Below, in pieces: positions 1 to 7,648 of a stretch of 64,000 bases of DNA (the stretch's first letter is position 1; each line of letters begins with the position of its first letter). The DNA is from Pseudoclavibacter sp. CFCC 11306 (GTDB lineage: Bacteria; Actinomycetota; Actinomycetes; Actinomycetales; Microbacteriaceae), in assembly GCF_008831235.1 (NCBI RefSeq), contig NZ_WBKF01000002.1, positions 124,001-188,000 on the forward strand, written 5' to 3'. The position numbers and the translations under genes were made by a program. Below the pieces are notes generated by a model. It saw nothing but the letters and a program-made list of their open reading frames with translations, had not been told where the DNA came from and did no database searches.

Positions 1-292
1 CGTGCTCGCGATCTCTCCGCGGAGGCTCAGCGACTGGTTCGGACTCTGGCGGCGCATCGTGGTCGAGCATCAGCTGACACGCTCGCGCACCGGCCAGCGT
101 CTGGTCGAGCTCGGCGGAACCCACCGGCTCACCACGCTCTCGCACACGGTGGGCAAGACCATCGATGTGAGCGTCGAACGGGTGGTGCCGTGCGAGCTGG
201 ACGGCGACGTCTTCGGCGAGGCGATCGGCCTCGAAGCGCGGATCAGACGCGGGGCGCTGTTGGTGCAGGTGCCTGCCGGGCTCGCCGACTGA
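1..292 (+). CDS. Diacylglycerol kinase family lipid kinase, C-terminal fragment
   Basis: Only the last 96 codons lie in the window; the gene starts upstream. The fragment ends with an alternating hydrophobic stretch built around CELDGDVFGEA followed by RRGALLVQVP. This is the usual end of the C-terminal beta-sandwich domain of DagK/YegS-type lipid kinases, where the L/Q-DGD-G element precedes a final strand of the form GALxVxVP. The family phosphorylates diacylglycerol or related lipids at the membrane; the catalytic GGDG-containing domain is outside the window. In actinobacteria a lipid kinase gene often sits next to pheA, which fits. The gene runs toward the vanY-like gene on the other strand with a 36-base gap. 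The assignment rests on a short fragment, so the substrate is unknown. Confidence 0.6.
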   Translation, partial: VLAISPRRLSDWFGLWRRIVVEHQLTRSRTGQRLVELGGTHRLTTLSHTVGKTIDVSVERVVPCELDGDVFGEAIGLEARIRRGALLVQVPAGLAD

Positions 293-328
293 CCGGAGCC
301 GGCAGGCGGCCACTCCTGCTGCGTCGCA

Positions 329-1243
329 TCAGGGCCTGAGATAGTCCGGCGCATCGGGCAGCCCGAACACCTTCTCGAGCGTGTGCACGTCGTGCTGTCG
401 CATCCAGCTGGCCAGGGGCACGCCGACGTAGCGGTAGTGCCAGGCCTCTTCCATGTATCCGGTGGTCTGCTCCTGGCCGGTCTCGTAGCGCTGCACAAAG
501 CCGAAACGCCAAGAGTTCTGCTGCAGCCAGGTGCCGAGCCCGGTGTGAGCGAACTCGTTGCACAGCTCGCACGGAGGCTGGGTCTCGTTGATGTCGCAGG
601 CCAGGCCCGTCTGGTGCTCGCTGTGGCCGGGACGCGACGAGTAGCGGTCTGCGGCTGCCTGCCCGTCGCGTCGTTCGTACGTTCCGTAGAGGGCCTGCTG
701 ACGCTGATAGCTGCGGAACCCGCTGATGATCTGGATGCCCTGGCCGACCTCGCGCTGTGCGGCGGCGTCCATGTCGTGCAGCGCGGCAGCCGCGTCGTGA
801 CGCATGCGCTCGCCGTCACGGTTCACTGAGACGTCGACGGTGTCGAGATCGTCAGGCTGCCAGTCGATCGGAGAGAGCGGGCGCGCCTTGTTCGTCACGA
901 CCCAGATCGAGGACGGATCGTCGGTGGAGTGCTGTGTGAGGTCGAGATCGGTGTCGAGCGGGGGGAGCGCCGATGTGTCAGACCACTCGATCTGCTCGTG
1001 CGGCTCGGCCGCGGATGACGGCTCGGTGGTGGCCTCGTCGCTCTGGGCCTCGGTGGCGGGGTCGCCTTCGCCGCGTTCGAGCAGCGGCACCAGCGCGATC
1101 ATCAGCACGGCCAGCAGCGTCATGGCGATGGTCGCCACACGAATGCGCAGCTGACGGCGATGTTCGGCGATCTGGTGCGGATGTCGCCCCGGGCGCAGCT
1201 GGGCGCGACGACCGGGCGGAGTGGGGAGGCGTCGGTCGATCAC
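329..1243 (-). CDS. VanY-family D-alanyl-D-alanine carboxypeptidase, membrane anchored
   Basis: The protein has an Arg-rich N-terminus, one membrane segment (about residues 35-55 from the GTG start) and an extracytoplasmic VanY/D,D-peptidase domain. The zinc-site motifs are visible: SGFRSY, then HSEHQTGLACDI (the SxHxxGxAxD pattern) and a C-terminal EAWHYRY with the third ligand His. The family trims terminal D-Ala from peptidoglycan stem peptides. I chose GTG at 1243 because it overlaps the pheA stop by four bases (GTGA), the arrangement used repeatedly in this window, with GAGG about 10 bases upstream. An in-frame start at 1264 would add seven residues. The gene is probably cotranscribed with and translationally coupled to pheA. 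Length about 304 residues. Confidence 0.85.
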   Translation of the reverse strand: MIDRRLPTPPGRRAQLRPGRHPHQIAEHRRQLRIRVATIAMTLLAVLMIALVPLLERGEGDPATEAQSDEATTEPSSAAEPHEQIEWSDTSALPPLDTDLDLTQHSTDDPSSIWVVTNKARPLSPIDWQPDDLDTVDVSVNRDGERMRHDAAAALHDMDAAAQREVGQGIQIISGFRSYQRQQALYGTYERRDGQAAADRYSSRPGHSEHQTGLACDINETQPPCELCNEFAHTGLGTWLQQNSWRFGFVQRYETGQEQTTGYMEEAWHYRYVGVPLASWMRQHDVHTLEKVFGLPDAPDYLRP

Positions 1244-2172
1244 TGCAGAAGCGCCTCGTACCACTGGGCGGCGTCTTCATAGTCGTCGTTGGTCTGATGC
1301 GGCATGGGCTCGCAGGCTTCGCGCGTCGCTCGTGGGTAGGAGCCCAGGAACACGACGTTCGGGCTGAAACGGTGCACACCGCGCAGTGCCTCGGCGACTC
1401 GGGCGTCGAGGGCGTGCCCCTCGAGATCGATGTTGAACCGGTACCGGCCGAGTTCGTCTCCGATGGGCCGCGACTCGATGCGAGTCATGTTGATGCCGCG
1501 GGTGCTGAACTGCTCGAGCAGTCTCAGCAGCGCACCGGCCTCGTCGACCGGCAGCTCGGCGATCAGGCTCGTCTTGTCTGCTCCGGTCGGTGCAGGCAGA
1601 CCGCGGTCGGGGCCGAGCAGCACGAACCGGGTCACGGCGTTGCGATTGTCGCCGATGTCACGGGCGAGCACCTCGAGATCATAGTGGTCGAGCACCCGCT
1701 CTCCGGCGATGGCGGCGTCGATGTTCTGATCGTGCAGCGCGCTCGCGGCGGCTGCGGCGTTCGACGGCGCCGGCAGAAAATCGTGTTCGGGCAGATGGTC
1801 GGCCAGCCAGGTGCGGCACTGCGGGTACGACATCGGATGCGTGGTGAGGTGGCGCACATCGCTCAGGGTCGTGCCTGGTCGGGCCAGCAGATGGAAGGTG
1901 ATGGGCACCAGGCGTTCGCCGAGGATGCGCACGCCCGGCATCGTGGCCAGGGCGTCGAGCGTGGCGCTGACGCCGCCCTCGATCGAGTTCTCGATGGGGA
2001 TCACCGCGTGGGTCGACCGGCCCGTGGCGACGTCGTCGATGGCCTGAACCACCGAGGTCACCGGCCGCCACCGACCCAGGTGCTCGGGGTCGACCTGGCG
2101 CAGTGCGTCTTCGGTGAAGGTGCCCGCCGGGCCCAGGTAGCTGTAGACGGCCTGCGTCGTGGAATCGGTCAT
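1240..2172 (-). CDS. pheA: Prephenate dehydratase
   Basis: This 310-residue protein is a monofunctional prephenate dehydratase, converting prephenate to phenylpyruvate in phenylalanine synthesis. It starts with YLGPAGTFTE, followed by the periplasmic-binding-fold motif IPIENSIEGGV and the catalytic NAVTRFVLLG containing the family's Thr-Arg-Phe. From about residue 195 there is an ACT domain (ALLRLLEQFSTRGINMTRIESRP), which in this family binds phenylalanine for feedback inhibition. No chorismate mutase domain is fused. The start has a GGTGAAAG element upstream. The downstream vanY-like gene overlaps the stop by four bases. Confidence 0.95.
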   Translation of the reverse strand: MTDSTTQAVYSYLGPAGTFTEDALRQVDPEHLGRWRPVTSVVQAIDDVATGRSTHAVIPIENSIEGGVSATLDALATMPGVRILGERLVPITFHLLARPGTTLSDVRHLTTHPMSYPQCRTWLADHLPEHDFLPAPSNAAAAASALHDQNIDAAIAGERVLDHYDLEVLARDIGDNRNAVTRFVLLGPDRGLPAPTGADKTSLIAELPVDEAGALLRLLEQFSTRGINMTRIESRPIGDELGRYRFNIDLEGHALDARVAEALRGVHRFSPNVVFLGSYPRATREACEPMPHQTNDDYEDAAQWYEALLQ

Positions 2173-2304
2173 GCACTCATCGCTTTCACCTGTGACTTCA
2201 GCCCATCTGAGGCTGAATCGCGCCGTCGGGCGGCTGTGCAGCAGCCCGATCGTCAGCGCAACTCAGTCTACGAGGTCTGGCAGGCTCCGACTGAGCGTCG
2301 CCGG

Positions 2305-2310
2305 TAGACT
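2305..2310 (+). promoter_or_regulatory. -10 hexamer TAGACT, leaderless promoter for the ThiB-like gene
   Basis: TAGACT ends 7 bases before the GTG at 2318. That spacing puts the transcript start at or next to the start codon. No Shine-Dalgarno sequence is seen. Confidence 0.6.
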
Positions 2311-2317
2311 CCTCGGT

Positions 2318-3403
2318 GTGCTCTTACCGCTGCTCTCCCGACATCCTCGTGCCCGCGGTCGTGCTGGTGGTCGTGTCCGCCGTGTGCCCTGCGCTGTCGT
2401 CACAGGTGCATTCGCTCTGACGCTGAGCGTCGCCGCCAGCGGGTGCACGACGCCCACCGTTCCGCAGACCACGACCGGGCCGCTCGCGGTGCGCATCGCC
2501 GCCGGGCTGTCGCTGCCGGACGGCGTCGCCGAACGATTCGAGCAGCAGACCGGCATGTCGCTGTCGGTCGACGACTCGCACAGCGCCGGCGATCTGGCGG
2601 CACATCTGCATGATGCCGACGCCGATCTCGTTCTGGGGGTGAGCGCCGCGAACTCTTCTGGCATCGACGGCGACGCCGGTCTGGTCTCGTACGTCTCGCC
2701 TCGTGCCGGCGACGGAGCCGCAGATTTCGCGCTGGATCGCAGCGACCGCCTCACCGCGGTCAGCTACGACTTGGTCTGTGCGCTGGTCGATGGCTCTGCG
2801 GCTGCTGCTGGCGGAAGGCCGTCGCCCACATCGCTGCACGACGTCGTCGCTCAGGCCGACCGTCTGGTGATGCCCGACCCGGCCACCGACAGCTCGGGTC
2901 TGGTGGCGCTCGCAGCCGTCGACCGGCAGAGCAGCGGCACTGACCAGCTCACCGACTCCCTGCGTCAGCTCGGTCAGGCGCAGATCGAACCCACCGAGAC
3001 ACAGGCGCTCCAGGCCTCGTCAATGGGTGGTGGCGATCGCCCGGTGGTGTTCGCCTCGGCGATGCGCGCCGTCGATATATTCCCTCAGGGGAATATTGAT
3101 GCGGTGACCTCGACATGCACGCCGCGGGTGCGCTACGCCGCGATCGTGGCGGGCTCCGCTCACGTCAACGAGTCGCGCAAGCTCGTCGATCTGCTGCTCG
3201 ACGATGGGGTGCAGAGCGACATCGCGCGCTCGTGGAGCGCACTGCCGGTGCAGCGCAACGCATCGGTGCCGCAGCAGTATCAGCGCTTCGTCGACGGCTA
3301 CGCGGCCACGGCATCCGGCACCGATCTCGCAGTGCTGCAGCAGCAGCTGCCCGCGCTGCTCGACGCGTGGCAGCAGCAGGCCCCGGCGGTCAGACCTCGC
3401 TGA
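2318..3403 (+). CDS. Thiamine-binding-protein-like (ThiB-type) ABC solute-binding lipoprotein, orphan
   Basis: The N-terminus is Arg-rich, followed by a hydrophobic stretch and a lipobox ending SVAASGC (Cys at about residue 43), so the mature protein is a lipoprotein. The mature part resembles ThiB: DLVLGVSAANS early, MPDPATDSSGL in the middle, and near the C-terminus a block of the form CTPRVRYAAIVAGSAH followed by RKLVDLLLDDGVQ and ALPVQRN. ThiB binds thiamine and its phosphates for an ABC importer. No permease or ATPase gene is adjacent. The reading frame stays open upstream to 2159, overlapping pheA, but the GTG at 2318 has a perfectly spaced -10 and gives a normal signal peptide, so I prefer it. 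The stop abuts the stop of the methyltransferase on the other strand with no gap. The substrate is inferred. Confidence 0.7.
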   Translation: MLLPLLSRHPRARGRAGGRVRRVPCAVVTGAFALTLSVAASGCTTPTVPQTTTGPLAVRIAAGLSLPDGVAERFEQQTGMSLSVDDSHSAGDLAAHLHDADADLVLGVSAANSSGIDGDAGLVSYVSPRAGDGAADFALDRSDRLTAVSYDLVCALVDGSAAAAGGRPSPTSLHDVVAQADRLVMPDPATDSSGLVALAAVDRQSSGTDQLTDSLRQLGQAQIEPTETQALQASSMGGGDRPVVFASAMRAVDIFPQGNIDAVTSTCTPRVRYAAIVAGSAHVNESRKLVDLLLDDGVQSDIARSWSALPVQRNASVPQQYQRFVDGYAATASGTDLAVLQQQLPALLDAWQQQAPAVRPR

Positions 3404-4405
3404 TCAGATCGTGGTGATCCGGTCGCCCAAGCGCGCTGCGGTCACTTCGACGGCGTCGGGGTTGCGGTCTATCAGCACGAAGCGCCGATCGAGCTGGGCC
3501 GCGACTGCTCCGGTGGTGCCCGATCCGCAGAAGAAGTCGAGCACGAGGTCGCCCGGCCGACTCGAGGCCTGCACGATGCGACGCAGCACGCCTTCGGGCT
3601 TCTGCGTGGGGTAGCCGGTGCGCTCCGACCCGCTGGTGGGCACGATCGTGTGCCACCAGACATCTGTGGGCAGCTTGCCCCGCGCGGCCTTCTCAGGGGT
3701 GACCAGCCCCGGCGCCATGTACGGCTCGCGGTCGACGCCGGTCGAGTCGAAGAAATAGCGATCCGGGCGTTTCACGTAGACCAGAATCGTGTCGTGCTTC
3801 GCCGGCCAGCGTCGCCGCGACTTGCCTCCGAAGTCGTAGGCCCAGATCAGCTCGTTGAGAAAGCAGTCGCGCCCGAAGACGGCGTCGAGCATCACCTTGG
3901 CATAGTGAGCCTCGCGATAGTCGAGGTGCACATAGAGCGTGCCGGTCTCGTCGAGAAGCCGCCAGGCCTCGATCAGCAGCGGCTCGAGAAACCCCCAGTA
4001 GTCGTCGAAGCGGTCGTCGTACTCGCGCAGTCGCCCGCGCACGGCGCGATACGAGGCGCCCTGAAAGCCGGTGCGCAGCCGTCCGGCCGGCTGTGCCGTG
4101 GATGCGGCGGTCGCGCCGGTGTGGGAGGCCGCGGCCCCGAATGTGCTCGGCTCGGAGGTGTCACCACCAGCCGACTCCTGGCCCTCTGACTCGTCGGTCA
4201 CTCGTCGAGCGGACATGCGCTGCGATGTCTGCCGCCGGCCGGTGTTGAACGGCGGGTCGATGTAGATGAGCTGGCAGCAGCCGTCGTCGAGCATGGGCAG
4301 CACGTGGCCGCTCTCGCCCTCGATGAGCAGCCCGTGCCCCGAAGCCAGACCGCGCGTCAGCTCGGTCAGTTCGGCGGCCGTCGTGTCAGTCGTGCTGTGG
4401 GTCAC
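3404..4405 (-). CDS. Site-specific DNA (adenine-N6 or cytosine-N4) methyltransferase, orphan
   Basis: The catalytic motif DPPFNTG is at residues 50-56 and the S-adenosylmethionine motif DFFCGSGTTGA near residues 290-300. This order (catalytic motif first) is that of beta-class amino-methyltransferases. Between them are WAYDFGGKSRRRW, PAKHDTILVYVK and the GYPTQKPEGVLRRIV element typical of the family. Residues about 60-110 are a Ser/Ala/Thr-rich insert of low complexity. It starts with GTG at 4405, overlapping the stop of the hydrolase gene by four bases, so the two genes are coupled. No restriction endonuclease gene is nearby, so it is likely a solitary methyltransferase with an epigenetic or replication-linked role. 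The target site cannot be read from sequence. Confidence 0.87.
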   Translation of the reverse strand: MTHSTTDTTAAELTELTRGLASGHGLLIEGESGHVLPMLDDGCCQLIYIDPPFNTGRRQTSQRMSARRVTDESEGQESAGGDTSEPSTFGAAASHTGATAASTAQPAGRLRTGFQGASYRAVRGRLREYDDRFDDYWGFLEPLLIEAWRLLDETGTLYVHLDYREAHYAKVMLDAVFGRDCFLNELIWAYDFGGKSRRRWPAKHDTILVYVKRPDRYFFDSTGVDREPYMAPGLVTPEKAARGKLPTDVWWHTIVPTSGSERTGYPTQKPEGVLRRIVQASSRPGDLVLDFFCGSGTTGAVAAQLDRRFVLIDRNPDAVEVTAARLGDRITTI

Positions 4406-5340
4406 AGCTGCTGCTCGATCCAGGCGATGATGTCGCTGATCACCTGATCACCGTCGACCTCGTTGAAGATCTCATGCCGCATGCCCTCGTAGAGCCGCAC
4501 GTCGACATGCTGCAGACCGACGTCTCGATAGGCCTGCGCGAGTCGTTCGACCGACTTCGGGCTGCCGACCGGGTCATCGGTGCCGTTGGCGATCAGCAGC
4601 GGGATGTCGCTGCGGATGCGCGGCGTGGGCCGGGTGAACAGCCGTAGAGCGTCCCAGAAGCCATGGCTGGAGAGCACGGTGCGGTCGGTGGTCAGAGGGT
4701 CTGCCGCGTAGGCTCGGCCGACTTCGGGACGACTGCTGAGCCATTCGTAGCCGCTGGCGCCCGGAGCGTCCCATCGCCGGTTGAAACGGCTGGGAGTCAC
4801 CCACCCGGGCTGGCAGTAGGCGGTTCCTGTGAGCACTGCGGCAGAGTACGTCTGCGAGCGGATGTTCAGCAGGTGCTGGGTGAGGAACGAGCCCCAGCTG
4901 TGCCCGAAGATGACCGGTGGCCGGCCGTCGCCGAGCTCTGCAGCGGCTCGCGAGACGGCGCGCACGGCGAGGATGGTGGCCTCGAGGCCGCCCTTTCCCA
5001 GCCGCCCCATCGCTCTGAGCGTGTCGGTCTGTGCGGCCCCCGCGGGGTCGTCCTCCGGCACGTCCAGCGCCGCCGCCCCGGTCGCACCGTGGCCGCGATG
5101 ATCGTCGGCTATGACGTCGAACCCTGCCGCAGTGAGCCGACCTGCGATCGCGATGTAGCGGCCGGCGTGCTCGCCGATGCCGTGCACCAGCTGCACCACG
5201 CCGCGCGACCGCTCGGTCTCTGCGCGCCACACATAGTGGTAGTTCGCAACGCCCCAGCGGTCGATCATGGTGTGCACCTCGGCACCCGATCGCCGCAGGC
5301 GATCGAGGTACTGTTCGAGCACCTGTGCAGTCGCTGTCAT
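4402..5340 (-). CDS. Alpha/beta hydrolase, monoacylglycerol-lipase-like (Hydrolase_4)
   Basis: A 312-residue serine hydrolase with the oxyanion region [10 protein letters not shown], the nucleophile elbow GHSWGS, the acid region NGTDDPVGS and the final His in [11 protein letters not shown]. This layout is that of the lysophospholipase/monoacylglycerol lipase group, which cleaves fatty-acyl esters; the actual substrate is unknown. I chose ATG at 5340 because a -10 hexamer (TACAGT on the minus strand) ends 7 bases before it, although the frame is open further upstream. There is no signal peptide, so it is cytoplasmic. The stop overlaps the start of the DNA methyltransferase gene, an odd partner that may only reflect shared transcription. 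Confidence 0.85.
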   Translation of the reverse strand: MTATAQVLEQYLDRLRRSGAEVHTMIDRWGVANYHYVWRAETERSRGVVQLVHGIGEHAGRYIAIAGRLTAAGFDVIADDHRGHGATGAAALDVPEDDPAGAAQTDTLRAMGRLGKGGLEATILAVRAVSRAAAELGDGRPPVIFGHSWGSFLTQHLLNIRSQTYSAAVLTGTAYCQPGWVTPSRFNRRWDAPGASGYEWLSSRPEVGRAYAADPLTTDRTVLSSHGFWDALRLFTRPTPRIRSDIPLLIANGTDDPVGSPKSVERLAQAYRDVGLQHVDVRLYEGMRHEIFNEVDGDQVISDIIAWIEQQL

Positions 5341-5347
5341 GAGGTTC

Positions 5348-5353
5348 ACTGTA
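5348..5353 (-). promoter_or_regulatory. -10 hexamer TACAGT, leaderless promoter for the hydrolase
   Basis: On the minus strand TACAGT ends 7 bases before the ATG at 5340. It is divergent from the trhO promoter 35 bases away. Confidence 0.55.
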
Positions 5354-5387
5354 GCCGCATCACTGTTCTGCGCCGACCTGAAACAGA

Positions 5388-5393
5388 TAGGCT
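5388..5393 (+). promoter_or_regulatory. -10 hexamer TAGGCT, leaderless promoter for trhO
   Basis: TAGGCT ends 8 bases before the ATG at 5402, with no Shine-Dalgarno sequence in between. Confidence 0.55.
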
Positions 5394-5401
5394 GTGAAAT
5401 C

Positions 5402-6295
5402 ATGCGCAAGGTCCTGCTCTATTACCTTTTCACTCCGGTCGCCGACCCCGAGGCCGTGCGGCTCTGGCAGATCGCGCTGTGCGAGGGGCTCGATCTGCGC
5501 GGGCGCATCATCGTCTCGGAGCACGGCATCAACGGCACGGTCTGCGGCGACATCGAGTCGTGCCGCGCCTACGTTCGGCGAACACGCGAGTATCAGCCGT
5601 TCCACGACCTCGAAGTGAAGTGGTCATCGACCGAAGAACAGGTCTTTCCGCGCCTCCGGGTCAAGGTTCGCGCCGAGCTGGTCTCGTTCGGCGCTCCCGG
5701 AGAGCTCCGTGTCGACGAACACGGCGTCGTGGGCGGCGGGCGGCATCTCAGCCCGGCACAGGTCGATCAGCTGGTCGCCGAACGCGGCGACGAGGTGGTG
5801 TTCTTCGACGGGCGCAACGCCTTCGAAGCCGAGGTCGGACACTTCGCTGGCGCCGTCGTGCCGCCGGTCGAGCACACCCGAGACTTCGTCGAGGTGCTCG
5901 ACCGCGGTGACTACGACGACCTTAAGCACCGGCCGATCGTGACCTACTGCACCGGTGGCATCCGCTGTGAAGTGCTCTCGGCGCTGATGCGCGCTCGTGG
6001 GTTCGACGAGGTCTACCAGATCGACGGCGGCATCGTCCGGTACGGCGAGCAGCGTGGCGACGACGGCCTCTGGCAGGGGTCGCTGTATGTCTTCGACGAC
6101 CGCAAGACGATCACATTCAGCGACCACGCAGCGCAGGTGGGCCGCTGTGCGCTGACCGGCGCCCCCACCACGACCTACTACGACCTCGACCGTCTGCCAG
6201 ACGACCTCGTCACCGCTCTCGGGCATGCGCCCGGCGACGCGGGTCAGGTGCTGCTGTGCGATGACGTCGTCACCCGCTATGCGAAAGCTCGGTAG
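5402..6295 (+). CDS. trhO: tRNA uridine(34) hydroxylase-type rhodanese (TrhO/YceA)
   Basis: The 297-residue protein has the N-terminal acylphosphatase-like domain ([21 protein letters not shown]-type motif at about 37-46) and a rhodanese domain with active-site Cys183 in [10 protein letters not shown], preceded by [15 protein letters not shown] and followed by [12 protein letters not shown]. TrhO enzymes make 5-hydroxyuridine at the wobble position of tRNA using oxygen. The C-terminal part (GRCALTGAP) is shorter than in E. coli. The start is ATG 5402 with a leaderless -10 element. It is followed directly by the esterase gene with no gap (stop TAG, then GTG-ATG), so the next genes may read through from the same promoter. 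Confidence 0.87.
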   Translation: MRKVLLYYLFTPVADPEAVRLWQIALCEGLDLRGRIIVSEHGINGTVCGDIESCRAYVRRTREYQPFHDLEVKWSSTEEQVFPRLRVKVRAELVSFGAPGELRVDEHGVVGGGRHLSPAQVDQLVAERGDEVVFFDGRNAFEAEVGHFAGAVVPPVEHTRDFVEVLDRGDYDDLKHRPIVTYCTGGIRCEVLSALMRARGFDEVYQIDGGIVRYGEQRGDDGLWQGSLYVFDDRKTITFSDHAAQVGRCALTGAPTTTYYDLDRLPDDLVTALGHAPGDAGQVLLCDDVVTRYAKAR

Positions 6296-7648
6296 GTGAT
6301 GCTGAACTGGCTGCCTGACGTCAACCTGGTCGACGGCACGCTCGTCTCGACTCTGCGCATCGTGGTGTTCGCCGGCATCGTCGCGCTGCTCGGGTCGATG
6401 TGGCGCCGCTGGCGAACGGTGCTCGTGGTGCTCGGCATCGCCGTGGCGAGCGGCGGCCTGGGGTGGCTGGGCGCCTGGCTCGTCTCAGACGTGTTCAACG
6501 TGTTCGGCGTCAGCATCGGCGGGGTCGCCATGCGTCGGGTCGGGCTGGGGTTCGCCGAGCTCGGGCTGCTGATCTCTGTGATCGTCGTCGCAGGCAGCTG
6601 GCGCAGCTGGCGGCGTTGGGTCGCTCTGCTGGTGGCGGTCGCCTCGCTGTGCTTCACCGCCCTGCAGGTGAACTCGACCTTCGGGCAGTACCCGACGCTG
6701 CACGCCGCACTGGGCATCTCGAAGTTCGGCCCGGCGAACGACTCGCTGCTGCGCACCTCTGATCTCTCACTCGGCGACTGGCGCGGTCGGCACCATGACC
6801 TGCCCGATCACGGCACCGTCGTCTCGGTGCACATTCCGACGCAGGCTTCGAACTTCCGCCCTCGCGACGGTGTGGTCTACCTGCCGCCCGCCGCCGTCGC
6901 CGACGACCCGCCGCAGCTTCCGGTGATCGTGGCGATGACCGGGCAGCCCGGGGCGCCTGACGACATGTTCACCGCCGGCCAGCTGCAGCCGGTGCTCGAT
7001 GCCTACGCCGCCAAACACGACGGCATCGCCCCCATCGTCGTCGTGCCCGATCAGCTCGGCGACGCCTACCAGAATCCCATCTGCGTCGATTCGCAGCAGA
7101 TGGGACAGGTCGAGACCTACCTCATGCGCGATGTGCCCGACTGGATTTCGCACCACCTGCCGGTGAGCACCGAGTCGAGCCAGTGGACGCTCGGCGGATT
7201 CAGCCAGGGCGCCACCTGCACGATGCAGATGGGGCCCGCGAACACGGCGCGCTTCGGGCACCTCTTCGCGATCTCGAGCGAGATGCAGCCCAACAACGCA
7301 CCCGAGGCCGAGATGATCGATCAGTACTTCGGGGGCGACCGCAGCGCATTCGTCGCGAAGACTCCGCTCGGGGCGCTCGCACAGCATCCGGCCCAAGGTC
7401 AGGACGTTCTTCTGGCCGCCGGCAGCAACGACGCCGACGCGCAGGCCGCTATCGCCAAGTTCGTCCCGGTCGCGAAGCAGTCGGGCCGTGAGGTGCAGAC
7501 CTTCATCTCGCAGGGCACCGGCCATGACTGGTACACGGTGCGCGCGGTGCTGCCGCCGATCATCGATGCGCTCGGGAACCGGCTCGGCCTGGCCGATCAG
7601 GAGGAGCCCGCCCAGACCTGGCCCAACGTCGTGAGGACGACGCCATGA
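6296..7648 (+). CDS. Membrane-anchored esterase, candidate aminoacyl-phosphatidylglycerol hydrolase
   Basis: The protein (450 residues from GTG 6296; ATG at 6299 is the alternative) has four membrane segments in residues 20-125 and then an extracytoplasmic alpha/beta-hydrolase domain of the esterase-D/antigen-85 type. The nucleophile is Ser303 in GGFSQGAT and a late His is in GTGHDWYTVR. Its stop overlaps by four bases (ATGA) the start of an aminoacyl-phosphatidylglycerol synthase gene. In Pseudomonas aeruginosa a synthase of this kind is encoded next to a periplasmic hydrolase that removes the amino acid from the lipid. By analogy this esterase may reverse the synthase reaction outside the membrane. 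That role is inference; the fold and membrane topology are read directly. Confidence 0.75.
   Translation: MMLNWLPDVNLVDGTLVSTLRIVVFAGIVALLGSMWRRWRTVLVVLGIAVASGGLGWLGAWLVSDVFNVFGVSIGGVAMRRVGLGFAELGLLISVIVVAGSWRSWRRWVALLVAVASLCFTALQVNSTFGQYPTLHAALGISKFGPANDSLLRTSDLSLGDWRGRHHDLPDHGTVVSVHIPTQASNFRPRDGVVYLPPAAVADDPPQLPVIVAMTGQPGAPDDMFTAGQLQPVLDAYAAKHDGIAPIVVVPDQLGDAYQNPICVDSQQMGQVETYLMRDVPDWISHHLPVSTESSQWTLGGFSQGATCTMQMGPANTARFGHLFAISSEMQPNNAPEAEMIDQYFGGDRSAFVAKTPLGALAQHPAQGQDVLLAAGSNDADAQAAIAKFVPVAKQSGREVQTFISQGTGHDWYTVRAVLPPIIDALGNRLGLADQEEPAQTWPNVVRTTP

Noticed and set aside
2173-2317. Possible TPP riboswitch before the ThiB-like gene
   Set aside because: The conserved CUGAGA and ACCUGAUCUGG blocks are absent, and the -10 hexamer at 2305 leaves no leader.
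2159-2317. N-terminal extension of the ThiB-like frame by 53 codons
   Set aside because: It would bury the signal peptide and overlap pheA; the -10 hexamer supports GTG 2318.
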